A stretch of 38,078 nucleotides of DNA, taken from the NCBI GenBank assembly GCA_902779565.1, contig CACZCD010000034.1:1-38078 (forward strand). The letters are read 5' to 3'. Every line of letters starts with the position of its first letter. Positions within the stretch are counted from its first letter, which is position 1. The translations under genes and the position numbers were made by a program. This DNA is from an uncultured bacterium. Lineage in GTDB: Bacteria > Verrucomicrobiota > Kiritimatiellia > RFP12 > UBA1067. The notes beneath the pieces were generated by a model. The model did not search any database, had not been told where the DNA came from, and worked only from the letters and a program-made list of their open reading frames with translations. This document shows positions 1 to 10,100 of this stretch, piece by piece.

Positions 1-991
1 ACGCGCAGCCGGAACGGGCCTCGGCGACCATCGTGAGCTTCGTGCCTACCGTGTACTTGCCGGATCCCGCGGCGAAGCCGAGGTCGGACGGCGAGACGCC
101 CACTGTCACCTCGTTCGTCGCGACGCTCTCGCCCTTCTTCGGCTTGTAGGGCGAGACGGTCGGCTTGAGCGTCTTCTCGTTCTTGTCCGCGATCGTCGCC
201 CAGGCTGTCACCGTCTCGCCCGGACCCATGCCCACGAACTCCGCCAGCTGGAGGACGAACGTCTCGTATCCCTCCACGGTCTTGTCCGCCTTGACGGGGA
301 TCGATATCTTCTTCGGCGCCGTGTCGCCGGCGACCCAGGTGAGCAGAAGCGGGAACTTGAGCCCGCCCTTCGGCGTCACGCCGTCTATTGCGCCGTTCTT
401 GAGGTCCAGGTCGGCCGCCGCGGCGGTCAGGTACGAGAGGTTCACCGCGACCCGCGACGGCATCGTCGCGTTGCCGCCCTTCACGACAACCTCCAGCGTC
501 CCGCCCTCGTCGACGGAGTACGCCGCCTCGTCGAAGGAGACCGGATCCACCTTGCCCGTCACGATGAACCAGGCGGTCTCCACCTTCCCCGTCTCGCCGT
601 TCGCGCAGGTGATGTGCGTGAGCTTGTACGTGCCGTTGTACGGGACGCTCCACGCCCACTCGCCCTCGCTCGTCAGATTCTCGGCAACCGCCTCGCCGTC
701 CTGCGCGATCGTCACCGTCGCGCCGTCACCGCCGTCCCACAGGGGCGAGTAGGTAAGCATCTCGTCGCCTCCGCTTTCGCGTTCGGTGCGCAAATCGATC
801 ACAATCGGATTGGATTTCCCCGCATTCACGACCCCGGCGACCAACATCAGGGCCGCCGCTACCATTGCCTTTGCCACTCTCAAAGTAGTTACAAAACCCG
901 TTGTGGCAAGGGCGCCCTCGCCCTTGCGGCAAGGCCGAGGCGGCCTTGCTACATCGTGCATGCGTGTTTTTGCAATCCTCTCTCTCATCAT
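1..991 (-). CDS. Secreted Calx-beta/InlB-type surface protein, C-terminus cut off by the window edge
   Basis: Reading starts at the ATG complementary to 989-991 (or the adjacent ATG at 986-988), behind an AGGAGGT ribosome site at 994-1000, and runs open off the left edge (about 330 codons seen). After a basic leader comes a hydrophobic segment ending in VVNA, a plausible signal peptide. Next is a short beta domain (DGGDGATVTIAQDGEA.., WSVPYNGTYKLTH) that is nearly identical at DNA level to positions about 1985-2150 in the upstream gene, then a Calx-beta-like module (TPKGGLKFPL, KADKTVEGYETFVLQLAE, residues about 135-250), then the start of an InlB-type repeat (SGKYTVGTKLTMVAEA). It is 47 bp behind the FISUMP gene and probably shares its transcript. 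The leader contains a double palindrome (906-949) coding for extra residues before the hydrophobic core. Role: probably cell-surface or secreted; no catalytic domain visible. Confidence 0.8.
   Translation of the reverse strand, partial: MMRERIAKTRMHDVARPPRPCRKGEGALATTGFVTTLRVAKAMVAAALMLVAGVVNAGKSNPIVIDLRTERESGGDEMLTYSPLWDGGDGATVTIAQDGEAVAENLTSEGEWAWSVPYNGTYKLTHITCANGETGKVETAWFIVTGKVDPVSFDEAAYSVDEGGTLEVVVKGGNATMPSRVAVNLSYLTAAAADLDLKNGAIDGVTPKGGLKFPLLLTWVAGDTAPKKISIPVKADKTVEGYETFVLQLAEFVGMGPGETVTAWATIADKNEKTLKPTVSPYKPKKGESVATNEVTVGVSPSDLGFAAGSGKYTVGTKLTMVAEARSGCA
906..949. repeat. Double palindromic element inside a signal-peptide coding region
   Basis: Two adjacent hairpins: GCAAGGGCG at 906-914 pairs with CGCCCTTGC at 919-927, and GCAAGGCCG at 929-937 pairs with CGGCCTTGC at 941-949. 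The two stems resemble each other. The element sits in frame between the initiator and the hydrophobic core of the partial surface protein gene, adding residues rich in Pro, Arg and Gly. It looks like a REP-type dispersed palindrome; that is an inference, since only one copy of this exact type was noticed in the window. Confidence 0.6.
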
Positions 992-1038
992 GCCACCTCC
1001 TGAAAGACTTGAAGAATTGGATGCGCTCGCTTCGCTCG

Positions 1039-4000
1039 CTATTCGGTGAACCCTTGCACAGGGCGAACAGACAGCCCGTGAGCGCGGTCGCTGTAGCCCG
1101 AACCGAAGCAGAGGTCCCACGCGCTGTAGTAGTCCGAGAACGGGACGGACGACCAGTAGTCGCCGGACGAACCGGCAAAGTTGAGCGAAGTCCAGTTGCC
1201 GTACCCGGCGCAGGGGAGGAAGATGCTGCCGGAGTCCGGCCCTGTGATGGTGTACCCGTCGACACCATTCACCGTCGTCCTTTCCCAAATGCACTTGCTG
1301 TCGAGGTCGTACAGTTCCTGTTGCGTCGGCATGCGCCAGCCGCCGCCCCAGTGCACGTGCGCCGCGTCATGCTCTGGCGCAAGGACGCCGTCCGCGGTGA
1401 TCCAGCCCTCGCGTTGGAGCGTGGCAAGGTCTTTGCCGCATGTCGGCGCGTTCCTCTCCTCAAACGAGAAGTTTGACGAGGAACCGTTTGAAGCCACCCA
1501 CTTCTCGTTCTCCCACTTGTAACCCACCGTGTCGCCCCACCAGAAGTAGTAGCCGGATTGCTCGGGACTCTCTGCGCCGACGTTCGTCGTAGCCCAATAC
1601 GGCCCGCCCTCCCAGAGCTGGACCCTCGAGTGTCCCTTGACGACGGTCACGCTCACCACGACGTTGCTGTGAATTCCCCCCATGCCGAAGTACGCCCCGG
1701 CGTCCCAGAGAAGATGGTAGTTGCCGTTGGTGGACACGTTTCTGGATGCGGACTTTTTCCCGTCTCGCACGGTCCAGAGATGCGTGGCGTTGTGGACATC
1801 GCCCGAATCCATCACCGCCGCCACGGCGAAATCATACCCGTTGATGGTCCCGTCGATCCCGGACACCGTGCAGGTGATGTCCACAAGTCCGTTCCACGGC
1901 CACCGCTGCCGCGCAACGACGTTCTCGACCTCTGGCTGATTTATCTTTCCCGTCACGACGAATGTCGCTGTCTCCGCCTTACTCGCGACGCCGTTCGTGT
2001 AAGTGGTGTGCGTGAGCTTGTACGTGCCGTTGTACGGGACGCTCCACGCCCGCTCGCCCTCGCCCGTCAGATTCACGGCAATCGCTTCGCCGTCCTGCTC
2101 GATCGTCACCGTCGCGCCGTCGCCGCCGTCCCACAGGGACGAGTAAGTGAGCGTCTCGTCGCCAAGGGAGTTGCGCGGTCCTTCCAAGGTGTCCAGCAGA
2201 ATCGGCGCGGAATCTCCCGCGATGCCAGCAGGAAACGATACCGCTGTCGAAGTGAACCCTTGGACGGGACGAACGGACTGCCCGTGGTAGCGGTCGAAGT
2301 TGGACGTGCCGTGGTAGATCAAATAGAAGTAGAGGTACCCCGCGTCGTTGTCGTAGCCCGAGCTCGGAACGGACGACCAGTAGTTGCCGTATGAACCGGC
2401 ATCGTAGAGCGAAGCCTCATTGCCGTTGCCGGCGCAGGGAAGGAAGATGCTGGCGGAGTCCTTCCCTGTGATGGTGTACCCGTCGACACCATTCACCGTC
2501 GTCCATACCCAATTGCACTTGCTGACGAGGTCGTCCAGTTCCTGTTGCGTCGGCATGCGCCAGCCGCCGCCCCAGTGCACGTGCGCCGCATCATGCTCTG
2601 GCGCAAGGACGCCGTCCGCCATGATCCATCCCTCGCTCTGGAGCGAGGCTAAGTCTTTGCCGTATGTCGAAGCTGCCGTACTGTCATTCTCGAAGAACGA
2701 AATGCTGGTTCCGTCTTTGACCGAAATCCATCCACTTCCCGTGTTCGTATAGCCCACCGTGTCGCCCCACCAGAAGTAGTAGCCGGATTGCTCGGGACTC
2801 TCTGCGCCGATGTTCGTGGTGGCCCAATACGGCCCGCCCTCCCAGAGCTGGACTGTGGCATGTTCCTTGACGATGCTCACGCGCACCACGACGTTGCTAT
2901 ATATTCTCCCCTTGCCGAAGTACGCCCCGGCGTCCCAGAGAAGATGGTAGTTGCCGTTGGTGGACACGTTTCTGGATGCCGACTTTTTCCCGTCTCGCAC
3001 GGTCCAGAGATGCGTGGCGTTGCGGACATCGCCCGAATCCATCACCGCCGCCACTGCGAACTCAAGTCCATTGAAGGTCCCGTCGATCCCGGACACCGTG
3101 CAGGTGATGTCCACAAGTCCGTTCCACGGCCACCGCTGCCGGGCGAAGACATTGGAGATGGTCGGTGTCGGGGCATCGCACCATCTGCACGCATTGGTTC
3201 CATAGTCGTGCTTGCAGGATTCAATGCGCACCGAAGTGGTCTGGCGGCAGGCTTCCGTGCGGTTCGACGCCGCGCAGGGCGTCACGGCGTTCGTCGGGGA
3301 GAAGACCATCATGTGGCCGAGCGTCAACGTGCCTGTGTCTTTACCCTTGTCGTCAAGGTTCACGCCGATCGCCTGCGCGGCCTTGCCAGAACCTTGGGCC
3401 GTGCCGGCGACGGCGATGACCGTGCCGCCGGTGATCTTCACCGTGCCGGAGGTACGCGAGTGGTCGCTCTCGGGAAGGGGACGCCCCGCGCCGATGCCTG
3501 CAGCGGCCTGTCCCGTTGAACTGCGACGGCTGCCGATGGCCGTGACATGGCCGCCGTTGATCTCCACCTCGCCGCCGCTGCCATCGTCGCCGCCGCCGAT
3601 GCCAGCCGAGCCATTGTAGCCCTCGGCGATAATCGTTCCGCCGTTGACGACCAGCTTGCCGCCGTCCGCAGCGCGGCCGCCGCCGATGGCCGCGCCGTAC
3701 TGACCGCCCCAGACCTTCATCCAGCCGCCGTTGACCGTCAGCGTTCCGCCATTCTCCTGGTCGTTGCCGCCAATGCCGGCGCAGTAGTTGGCGGGACGCA
3801 GGGCGAAGAGCGCGCCCGTGCCCTGGCGCTGACCGTAGATCGTGAGGCTGTTCGAAGCCGCCAGCCTCACGCCGTTCGTGGCGTTCAGCGTCGCGCCGTC
3901 GCAGAGGATGAGATTCACGCCGCTTCCGTTGACCGTGACGCGGCCCATGATGGTCACGTCCGCGTTGACGACGTACCAGCCCTGCGTCAGGGTCGTGGTG

Positions 4001-4149
4001 GTGCCGGTGACGAGCGTGCAGTCCACCTCCTTGTGGGGACTTGCCGGATCGGTGGGGTCATAGTAGGAAACCCTGTTGGTGGCCGCGCACAACGCCGGCG
4101 CCAGCGCCGCGCTCGCCGCGAGAAACATTGCCGTCAGTTTCTTTTTCAT
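1039..4149 (-). CDS. Secreted protein with GIGGG repeats and a duplicated FISUMP unit
   Basis: 1,036 residues with an N-terminal signal peptide (MKKKLTAMFLAASAALAPALCAA). Start supported by TAGGAG about 10 nt upstream. Residues about 60-290 hold a glycine-rich beta-solenoid-like stretch with repeated NGG and GIGGG motifs. Then come two copies of a unit of about 400 residues: a beta domain (QRWPWNGLVDITC.., NGNYHLLWDAGAYFG) followed by a FISUMP (Fibrobacter succinogenes major paralogous) domain, recognised by YWATTN, YYFWWGDTVGY, WGGGWRMPTQQEL, LPCAG, NYWSSV and QSVRPVQGF. A short beta module (DGGDGATVTI..) separates them and recurs in the next gene. It follows the giant adhesin by 38 bp and precedes the partial Calx-beta gene by 47 bp, suggesting one operon. 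FISUMP domains occur in surface proteins of gut anaerobes; the ligand is not known from sequence. Confidence 0.88.
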   Translation of the reverse strand: MKKKLTAMFLAASAALAPALCAATNRVSYYDPTDPASPHKEVDCTLVTGTTTTLTQGWYVVNADVTIMGRVTVNGSGVNLILCDGATLNATNGVRLAASNSLTIYGQRQGTGALFALRPANYCAGIGGNDQENGGTLTVNGGWMKVWGGQYGAAIGGGRAADGGKLVVNGGTIIAEGYNGSAGIGGGDDGSGGEVEINGGHVTAIGSRRSSTGQAAAGIGAGRPLPESDHSRTSGTVKITGGTVIAVAGTAQGSGKAAQAIGVNLDDKGKDTGTLTLGHMMVFSPTNAVTPCAASNRTEACRQTTSVRIESCKHDYGTNACRWCDAPTPTISNVFARQRWPWNGLVDITCTVSGIDGTFNGLEFAVAAVMDSGDVRNATHLWTVRDGKKSASRNVSTNGNYHLLWDAGAYFGKGRIYSNVVVRVSIVKEHATVQLWEGGPYWATTNIGAESPEQSGYYFWWGDTVGYTNTGSGWISVKDGTSISFFENDSTAASTYGKDLASLQSEGWIMADGVLAPEHDAAHVHWGGGWRMPTQQELDDLVSKCNWVWTTVNGVDGYTITGKDSASIFLPCAGNGNEASLYDAGSYGNYWSSVPSSGYDNDAGYLYFYLIYHGTSNFDRYHGQSVRPVQGFTSTAVSFPAGIAGDSAPILLDTLEGPRNSLGDETLTYSSLWDGGDGATVTIEQDGEAIAVNLTGEGERAWSVPYNGTYKLTHTTYTNGVASKAETATFVVTGKINQPEVENVVARQRWPWNGLVDITCTVSGIDGTINGYDFAVAAVMDSGDVHNATHLWTVRDGKKSASRNVSTNGNYHLLWDAGAYFGMGGIHSNVVVSVTVVKGHSRVQLWEGGPYWATTNVGAESPEQSGYYFWWGDTVGYKWENEKWVASNGSSSNFSFEERNAPTCGKDLATLQREGWITADGVLAPEHDAAHVHWGGGWRMPTQQELYDLDSKCIWERTTVNGVDGYTITGPDSGSIFLPCAGYGNWTSLNFAGSSGDYWSSVPFSDYYSAWDLCFGSGYSDRAHGLSVRPVQGFTE
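1047..1935 (-). repeat. Second copy of the FISUMP duplication
   Basis: This stretch matches 2252-3150 on the same strand with high DNA identity: the block GTTCCACGGC at 1891 recurs at 3121 and the block CCCACCGTGT at 1523 recurs at 2753, both offset 1230. The offset is 1205 near the 3' end, so small indels separate the copies in the middle. Confidence 0.85.
2252..3150 (-). repeat. First copy of the FISUMP duplication
   Basis: Partner of 1047-1935. The copies differ most in the short variable segment after the YYFWWGDTVGY motif and in the segment between LPCAG and NYWSSV, which may be the surface-exposed parts. Two similar DNA copies in one gene offer a substrate for recombination that would lose or gain a unit. 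Confidence 0.85.
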
Positions 4150-4187
4150 CTCTGTATGGCTCCTATTATCCTATTAGAGGTAGTTGG

Positions 4188-7100
4188 TCAGTCGATGCGG
4201 ACGAAGGAGTCGAGCGTTATGTCGGTTGCAGTAACGGTGGCTTGACGCGGGAAAGTGAACTGCTGCTGGTAGAGATGCCCGTTGGCAAGGAAGAAGAAGT
4301 TGCAGTGCATCGTACCGCTGCTGCCGTCCAGGCCTTCCAAATCCAGCGTCGCCGTCGCGTTCACGCTCTCGCCGTAGATCTTGCCGGTGATCGATACCGT
4401 GCCGTCCGCGCCGAAGGCGTAGGTGAGAGAATCACCGTCGGAAAGGTCTGCGAGCCAGGTGTCCTTCAAGTCAAGCGTCTTCTCCGTCCCTGACGCGAAC
4501 GCAGGCTTCCACTCCGCCGCGAGGTCGGTACGCTTCCAGATGTTCTGCCACGCGCAGTTGAGGGCGATGCACGGCTCGTCCTGCACGTCCTCGCTCCCGC
4601 CCCCTATCTCGCCGAAGCCTTCGTCGCTGCCGGCATACGGTTGGGGATCACACATGAGCCCCATCGACATCGTCTTGCCCTTCACCGTGATCGACACCCC
4701 GGTCGCCACGTAGTTCGTGGCTCCGTCGGTCACCTGTTTCGCGAACGTCCCCGAGAAGGTCGCGTTCGTGCCGTCCGTCCCGAAGAACGTTCCCGTGAAC
4801 GACAGGTTCGCCGCCACGTTGATCGTGAAGAGCCCGTTCAGGAACTCCGTGCCGCCGCCCGCGATCGGGAACTGCGCGTCGCCGTAGCCGTTGAACTCGC
4901 CCGTGAACCAGCTGCCCGAGCCGGCCGGCGCATCGCCGCCACCGATGGTGACGTCTGTGACAACCTTCTGCTCGTCGGTCTCGAGCGTCACGGCGAACGT
5001 TGCGCAGAAGCCGGCCTTTGGCGCATAGAGCGTCACCTCCCAGCCCTCGCCGTCGTTGACCAGCTGCGACGAGCCGCTCACGCTCGCGCCGTCGACCTTG
5101 CCCGCGAAAGCGACAACGCCGTCCTTCTTGAACGTGAGCGTCAGCTTGTTGTTCGCGTCGCCAGGCTCGCCAAGCTCATGATCGACCTTGATGTCCTTCT
5201 TGATAACGGGCTGCTCGGCCTTCGTGTCCGCGCGCTTCCAGAGGTTCTGGTAGGCGGTCCAGGTAACGGCCGCCTCGGAGAGGGTCGTGCCTGTGACGCC
5301 GCTTGCCGCGACCTTCACCTCGTTGGTCTCGAGGAGCTTGCCATTCTTGCCGATCACGGTGGCATGGAAAACCAGACTTTCGGCTTCGGATTCCGGACTG
5401 CCATCTACACGCTCTACACGTTCTACACGGCTAAATTCTCCCGCGCTCAACGTCCACGTGCCGTCGTCGCGCAGCATCTTGCCGCTGATCTTGCCCTTGG
5501 CATCGACCGCCAGAGACACGGTACCGCACGGCTCCTCCCCTGAGACAGGGGAGGTGGCCGCAAGGCCGGAGGGGTATGACCTCACCGCGCCATCGAACGT
5601 GCCGACGGCCCAGGCGGGCAGCGGGTCGATGTAGAGGTTGATCGCGAACGTCTGCGTGGACTTGCCCGCCGTCATGACGGTGAACACCACCTTCGAGGGC
5701 GTGACGTTGCCGTTCTTGTCCGTCTTCGATGCCGCCGTCGGCGCACCGTAGACCGTGTTGGCGGGGATCTCGACTTCCGTCTTCGAGCCCTTCTTCAGGA
5801 TGTCCTTCGCGGTGAACTTGAGGCCAGCGGGCAGGCCCGCCACCTTGATCGTGGTGGCCGAGAGCGCCTCCGCCACGAGCTGCCAGCTCATCGCCACGCC
5901 GCAGAAGTTGGTAATGCTGACGATCTCATTGGTCGAGAGACCGAGAGCTTCAGCTTCCGCGCCCATGGCCACCGCCAACTCGATGCTCGCCTTGTCTTCG
6001 TCGGCCGTCACGAACTTCGCCGTGTACTCCACGTCGCTTTCGCCCATCGCGGCAATCGCGTACGTCGCGTCCTTGGTGAGCAGCTCGCCGTTCGCGTCAA
6101 GCCAGCCTGCGAACACGTAGCCCTTGTTGGCAGCGGCCTTCAGCGCGATCTTCGTCTTCCCGGGCGCGTACTTGCCCATGCCGGTGATCGTACCCGCGAC
6201 ATACTTGCCCGCGCCCTTGCCGGTCGGCTCCGCGCCGGTGCTGTCCGTCGCATCAACGGTCACGAATATCTCGGGATCGCTCTTGAACACGGCGTAGTAC
6301 GTCACGTCCTCCGCGACGTTGGTGAGCGTCGTCGAGGTCTTCGAGTCCGCCGCCGGCTTCGCCGACCGGTCGATCACCAGCGACGCCGTGGTAGCCACGT
6401 ACTCGCCGCCGTTCCCCGTTCCCCATTCCCCGTTCCCCGTTCCCCACCCAAGGAACGTGAAGTTCTTGTTCGCGGACGCCTTCAGCGTCACCTTCTTGCC
6501 CCGCGCGCACAGTCCGCTGCCGGACACCTTGCCGCCGTCCGCCGGGTCTGCCAGCCCGCGCACATACGGGATCTTCTCGAACCGCGCCGTGAGCGCGAGA
6601 TCGTTCGTGAGCGTCACTGACGGCTTCGCCTTCGCGTCGAAGAGCGTTTCGCCGTCATACCAGCCAATGAATTCGTAACCTACGTTCGCCGTGGCAACGA
6701 GCGAAATCTTCGTCTTGTCGGGATAGACGCCCGACCCGGCGACCGTGCCGCCCTCCGCAGGCTCGGCAGCGAGCGTGATCGCGCGCATCTCGGTATCGGC
6801 GGGCGACCAGACAACGTTTGCAACGTATGCGCGCGCGTTGGTGTCCGCACCCTGGACGACCTGCCACGTGAAGGCGTGGCTCGTCGCCTTCTCCTCCTTC
6901 ACCGTGTACGAGGCCGAGGTCCAGTCCGTCTCGTTCGTCCAGGCAAGCAGGACCGTCTTGCCGTCGAAGAGCGTCAGCACCGTCTTCGCGGCACCCTCCG
7001 CCGCCTCGGGCGACTCGCCCTCCAGGGCGTCGTTCGCCACGCGCACGTCGAAGGACAGCGTGCCGCTCCCCTTCACGGCGGCGGCCTTGAGCTCGGACAT

Positions 7101-10100
7101 CTCGCCCGCCTTCAGAACCGGCGACATGGCCGACGCGTAGGCCGTCTTGCCTGGCGCGGCCTCGCCACCCGTGCCGACCGCCGCATACGCCCACTTGCCC
7201 TTGCCGGACGTGGACATCTTCACGACGGCGTTGTTCACCGCGTCCTGCAGCGTCTCCTTCCCCGCCGCCACGGTCGCATCGCGGATCGTCACCGTGCAGA
7301 CGCGACCCTCGCCAAGCTCCATGCCGACAGGCTCGGCGAGCTGCAGCGTGAAGAACTCGTCGCCCTCCACGGTCTTGTCGGTCTTCACGGGGATTGTCAC
7401 GATCTTCTCCCCGACCTCGCCCGCCGCCCACGTCAGCGCCAGGGGGAACTTGAGCCCGCCCTTCGGCGTCTCGCCGCCGGTAGCACCCTTCGCAAGGTCG
7501 AGGTCGGCAGATGCGGCAGTGTTGTATGCGATATACATCTTGGCCGACGAAGCCTTTCCGATGTTACCTCCATAGACCGAAACCGAAACCAATTCACCCT
7601 CATTTACGACCTTCTCGGCCTTGCCAAATCCAACCTCAATCTTTTCTGGCGTGACGATATTCCACCAGGCGGGATCGGTGGTGATTGGATCGTTCGTGTC
7701 GAACACGATGGTGGCCGAGTTGTCGATGCGGACGCCCCGCGGAACGTCGTCACGCACCTTGATGGTGTAGGTGAGGTGCCCTTCGCCGCAATGCGTCTCC
7801 TCGTTGTTCGGCGGCAGGAACCCGCCCGTCACGTCCACCGGCCACGTGTCCCCAGAATTCGGATCAATCACGCGCTGATACCAGCACACCTCGCCCTTCG
7901 TCTTATCGAGATCGACGATTGTGCGGACAATGAGGTTTGTGCCGGTCATCGTCACCTCGTTCGTGCCGTTCTGCTTACCGACAAGACCGAGGTCAATCTG
8001 ATCGCCAAACGTCACCTCGCCCATCTCGAACGTGGACCAATCGAGATACTGGCTCAGCGAGTTTGTCACAAACACCTCCTGCGCGGCTGCGGTCGCATTT
8101 GTCTGGTTCTCGTAATAAACTGTGTACGTCACCTTCTGTCCCGGTTCGAGGAACCGCTGCGTATCGGGATCGCCCTTCCCAATCGGCCCCGCCATCTCGT
8201 TCGGATCTTTTGACTTGATTATGATTTGATCACCGCGCCTAACTACCTTAAAGTTCTTGGCATCGTCATTTTCAGGACCACTAACCGTTATTCTTTTTTT
8301 AGCCAATTTGGAACGCCACAATCCAACACTATCCAAGATAGAGAAATCAAGTTTCTTGGGTGCGTATGTCTCACGAAGAATGACATCGTAAGCAACCGTA
8401 TCCTGTTTTCGTGCTCGTAACGAAGCAGTACAACTCTCCCCACTTCCCTTACAACACCCTTCCCATGAACGCGCCTTCAAAACTGAATCGTACGGAACCG
8501 ACGTAGTAGATTCAAACGTTACTGGCACTTTGCCATTATTGTATCCTCCCACACTGTCAATCGCCAACTTCGGCAATGGCGTTTTCCACTCCCATTTATC
8601 GCCGACATTATTCCATTTAACAGAACCAGAACGATGAAATGCTGCGCCATCAAAACTTAGCTTACCCCATGATACTTTAGCATGTAGAACATTAATTTCC
8701 CAGTCCGTGTACGGACCATAACTATAATAATACTTATCCGCGATTTCCTCAGACGAACTTAATGTTACACCTGCCTTAACTTGTACTCCGAAATCAATAC
8801 TCGCATCAATAAGTGTCGCCTTTCTATCTTTTTTAGGATCTATCGCTCCTACACCGACCTCTATGTTACATCCTAGTCTGCCATCAATCTCTCCCTTGAA
8901 CTCCAGTTTTGAATCTTTGTCATCACCACTTTGCGTTATTTCTTTCTCGAAACTCTTTTTGGTTGGCATGTTATATTTCGTAAACCATGCATGTTTCCAT
9001 GATGTCTCGTAAGTTATATGGCTCTTGACATGTCCAGAACACTTCATCGTACCAGAGATATATGAGGCCAAAGGACCATATTGAATTTTCTTTGCTTCCT
9101 TGCTGGGATGAACATTCATTCCTGCATCAACGGACAGCTTAAAGTCAAGAATAAGTTGAAACACTTTTACTTCACCATCAAGCAACCATAAATTAACTCG
9201 CACATTTCGAGTAGATAATGTACCTTTCGCAAATAAACTTGAGTTCTTGACTCCTAACGACACATTTGCAAAGTCAAATGGATATGTTTCCTTTGAGATC
9301 TCTGGTGCACCTAACAATCTTAACGGAGACGAAACCGACAATGATTGATAGGCCGTTGTGAGCTCTACATATTCAGTCTGAACAATAATTTCGTCAGAAT
9401 CTGTTTCTTCTAATAATCTAATCCGCCTTGGCATTAACGGATATGCAGGATCAACGATTATATCTCCCTCACCTAGAATAATTACGTCTCTATCTAGCAT
9501 TCTTTGAAGCGTCATTGATTCTGCATTACTATCAAGAATCTTGTACCCAGAATTGTCATCAATGGTAAATGCTCCATCAGCCATTTTGGTTGGCAACGCC
9601 TCCCAAGCCATAACAGCCTCGCGTTTCTGATAGTTAAACACCCTCCCATTAGAGGTTGTAACTCTAAGCCCGATGGAATAGGTACCAGCTTCGGTATAAA
9701 TATTGGTCGGCGAAATGTCGCTACTGTCAACAACACCATCTCCATCAAGATCCCATTCACACGTAAAATTAGCTCCCCACGCGCCATCGTCTATCAAGAT
9801 GACTGCGGCTTTTAGCGGAATCTCGCCAACAGAAGAGTCGATAACGAACGGGACTACTGATGCAGGCACAACGCAATCAGTAGAAAACGCACCTGTTACA
9901 TCGATTTTATCATCGTCTGAGCGTTGCACCTTCGTGCCTATTGTTAAATCATATGACCCAGGGGGTGCATCAAATCTAACTTGCCCATTTTGATCAGTAA
10001 TGCCATATGCGACAATCCCGCCTTCTTCATTAACCAAGTTACAAACCACATTGCTGAGCACACAACTATTATTGGAGTCAACAATTGATACATTAACAAT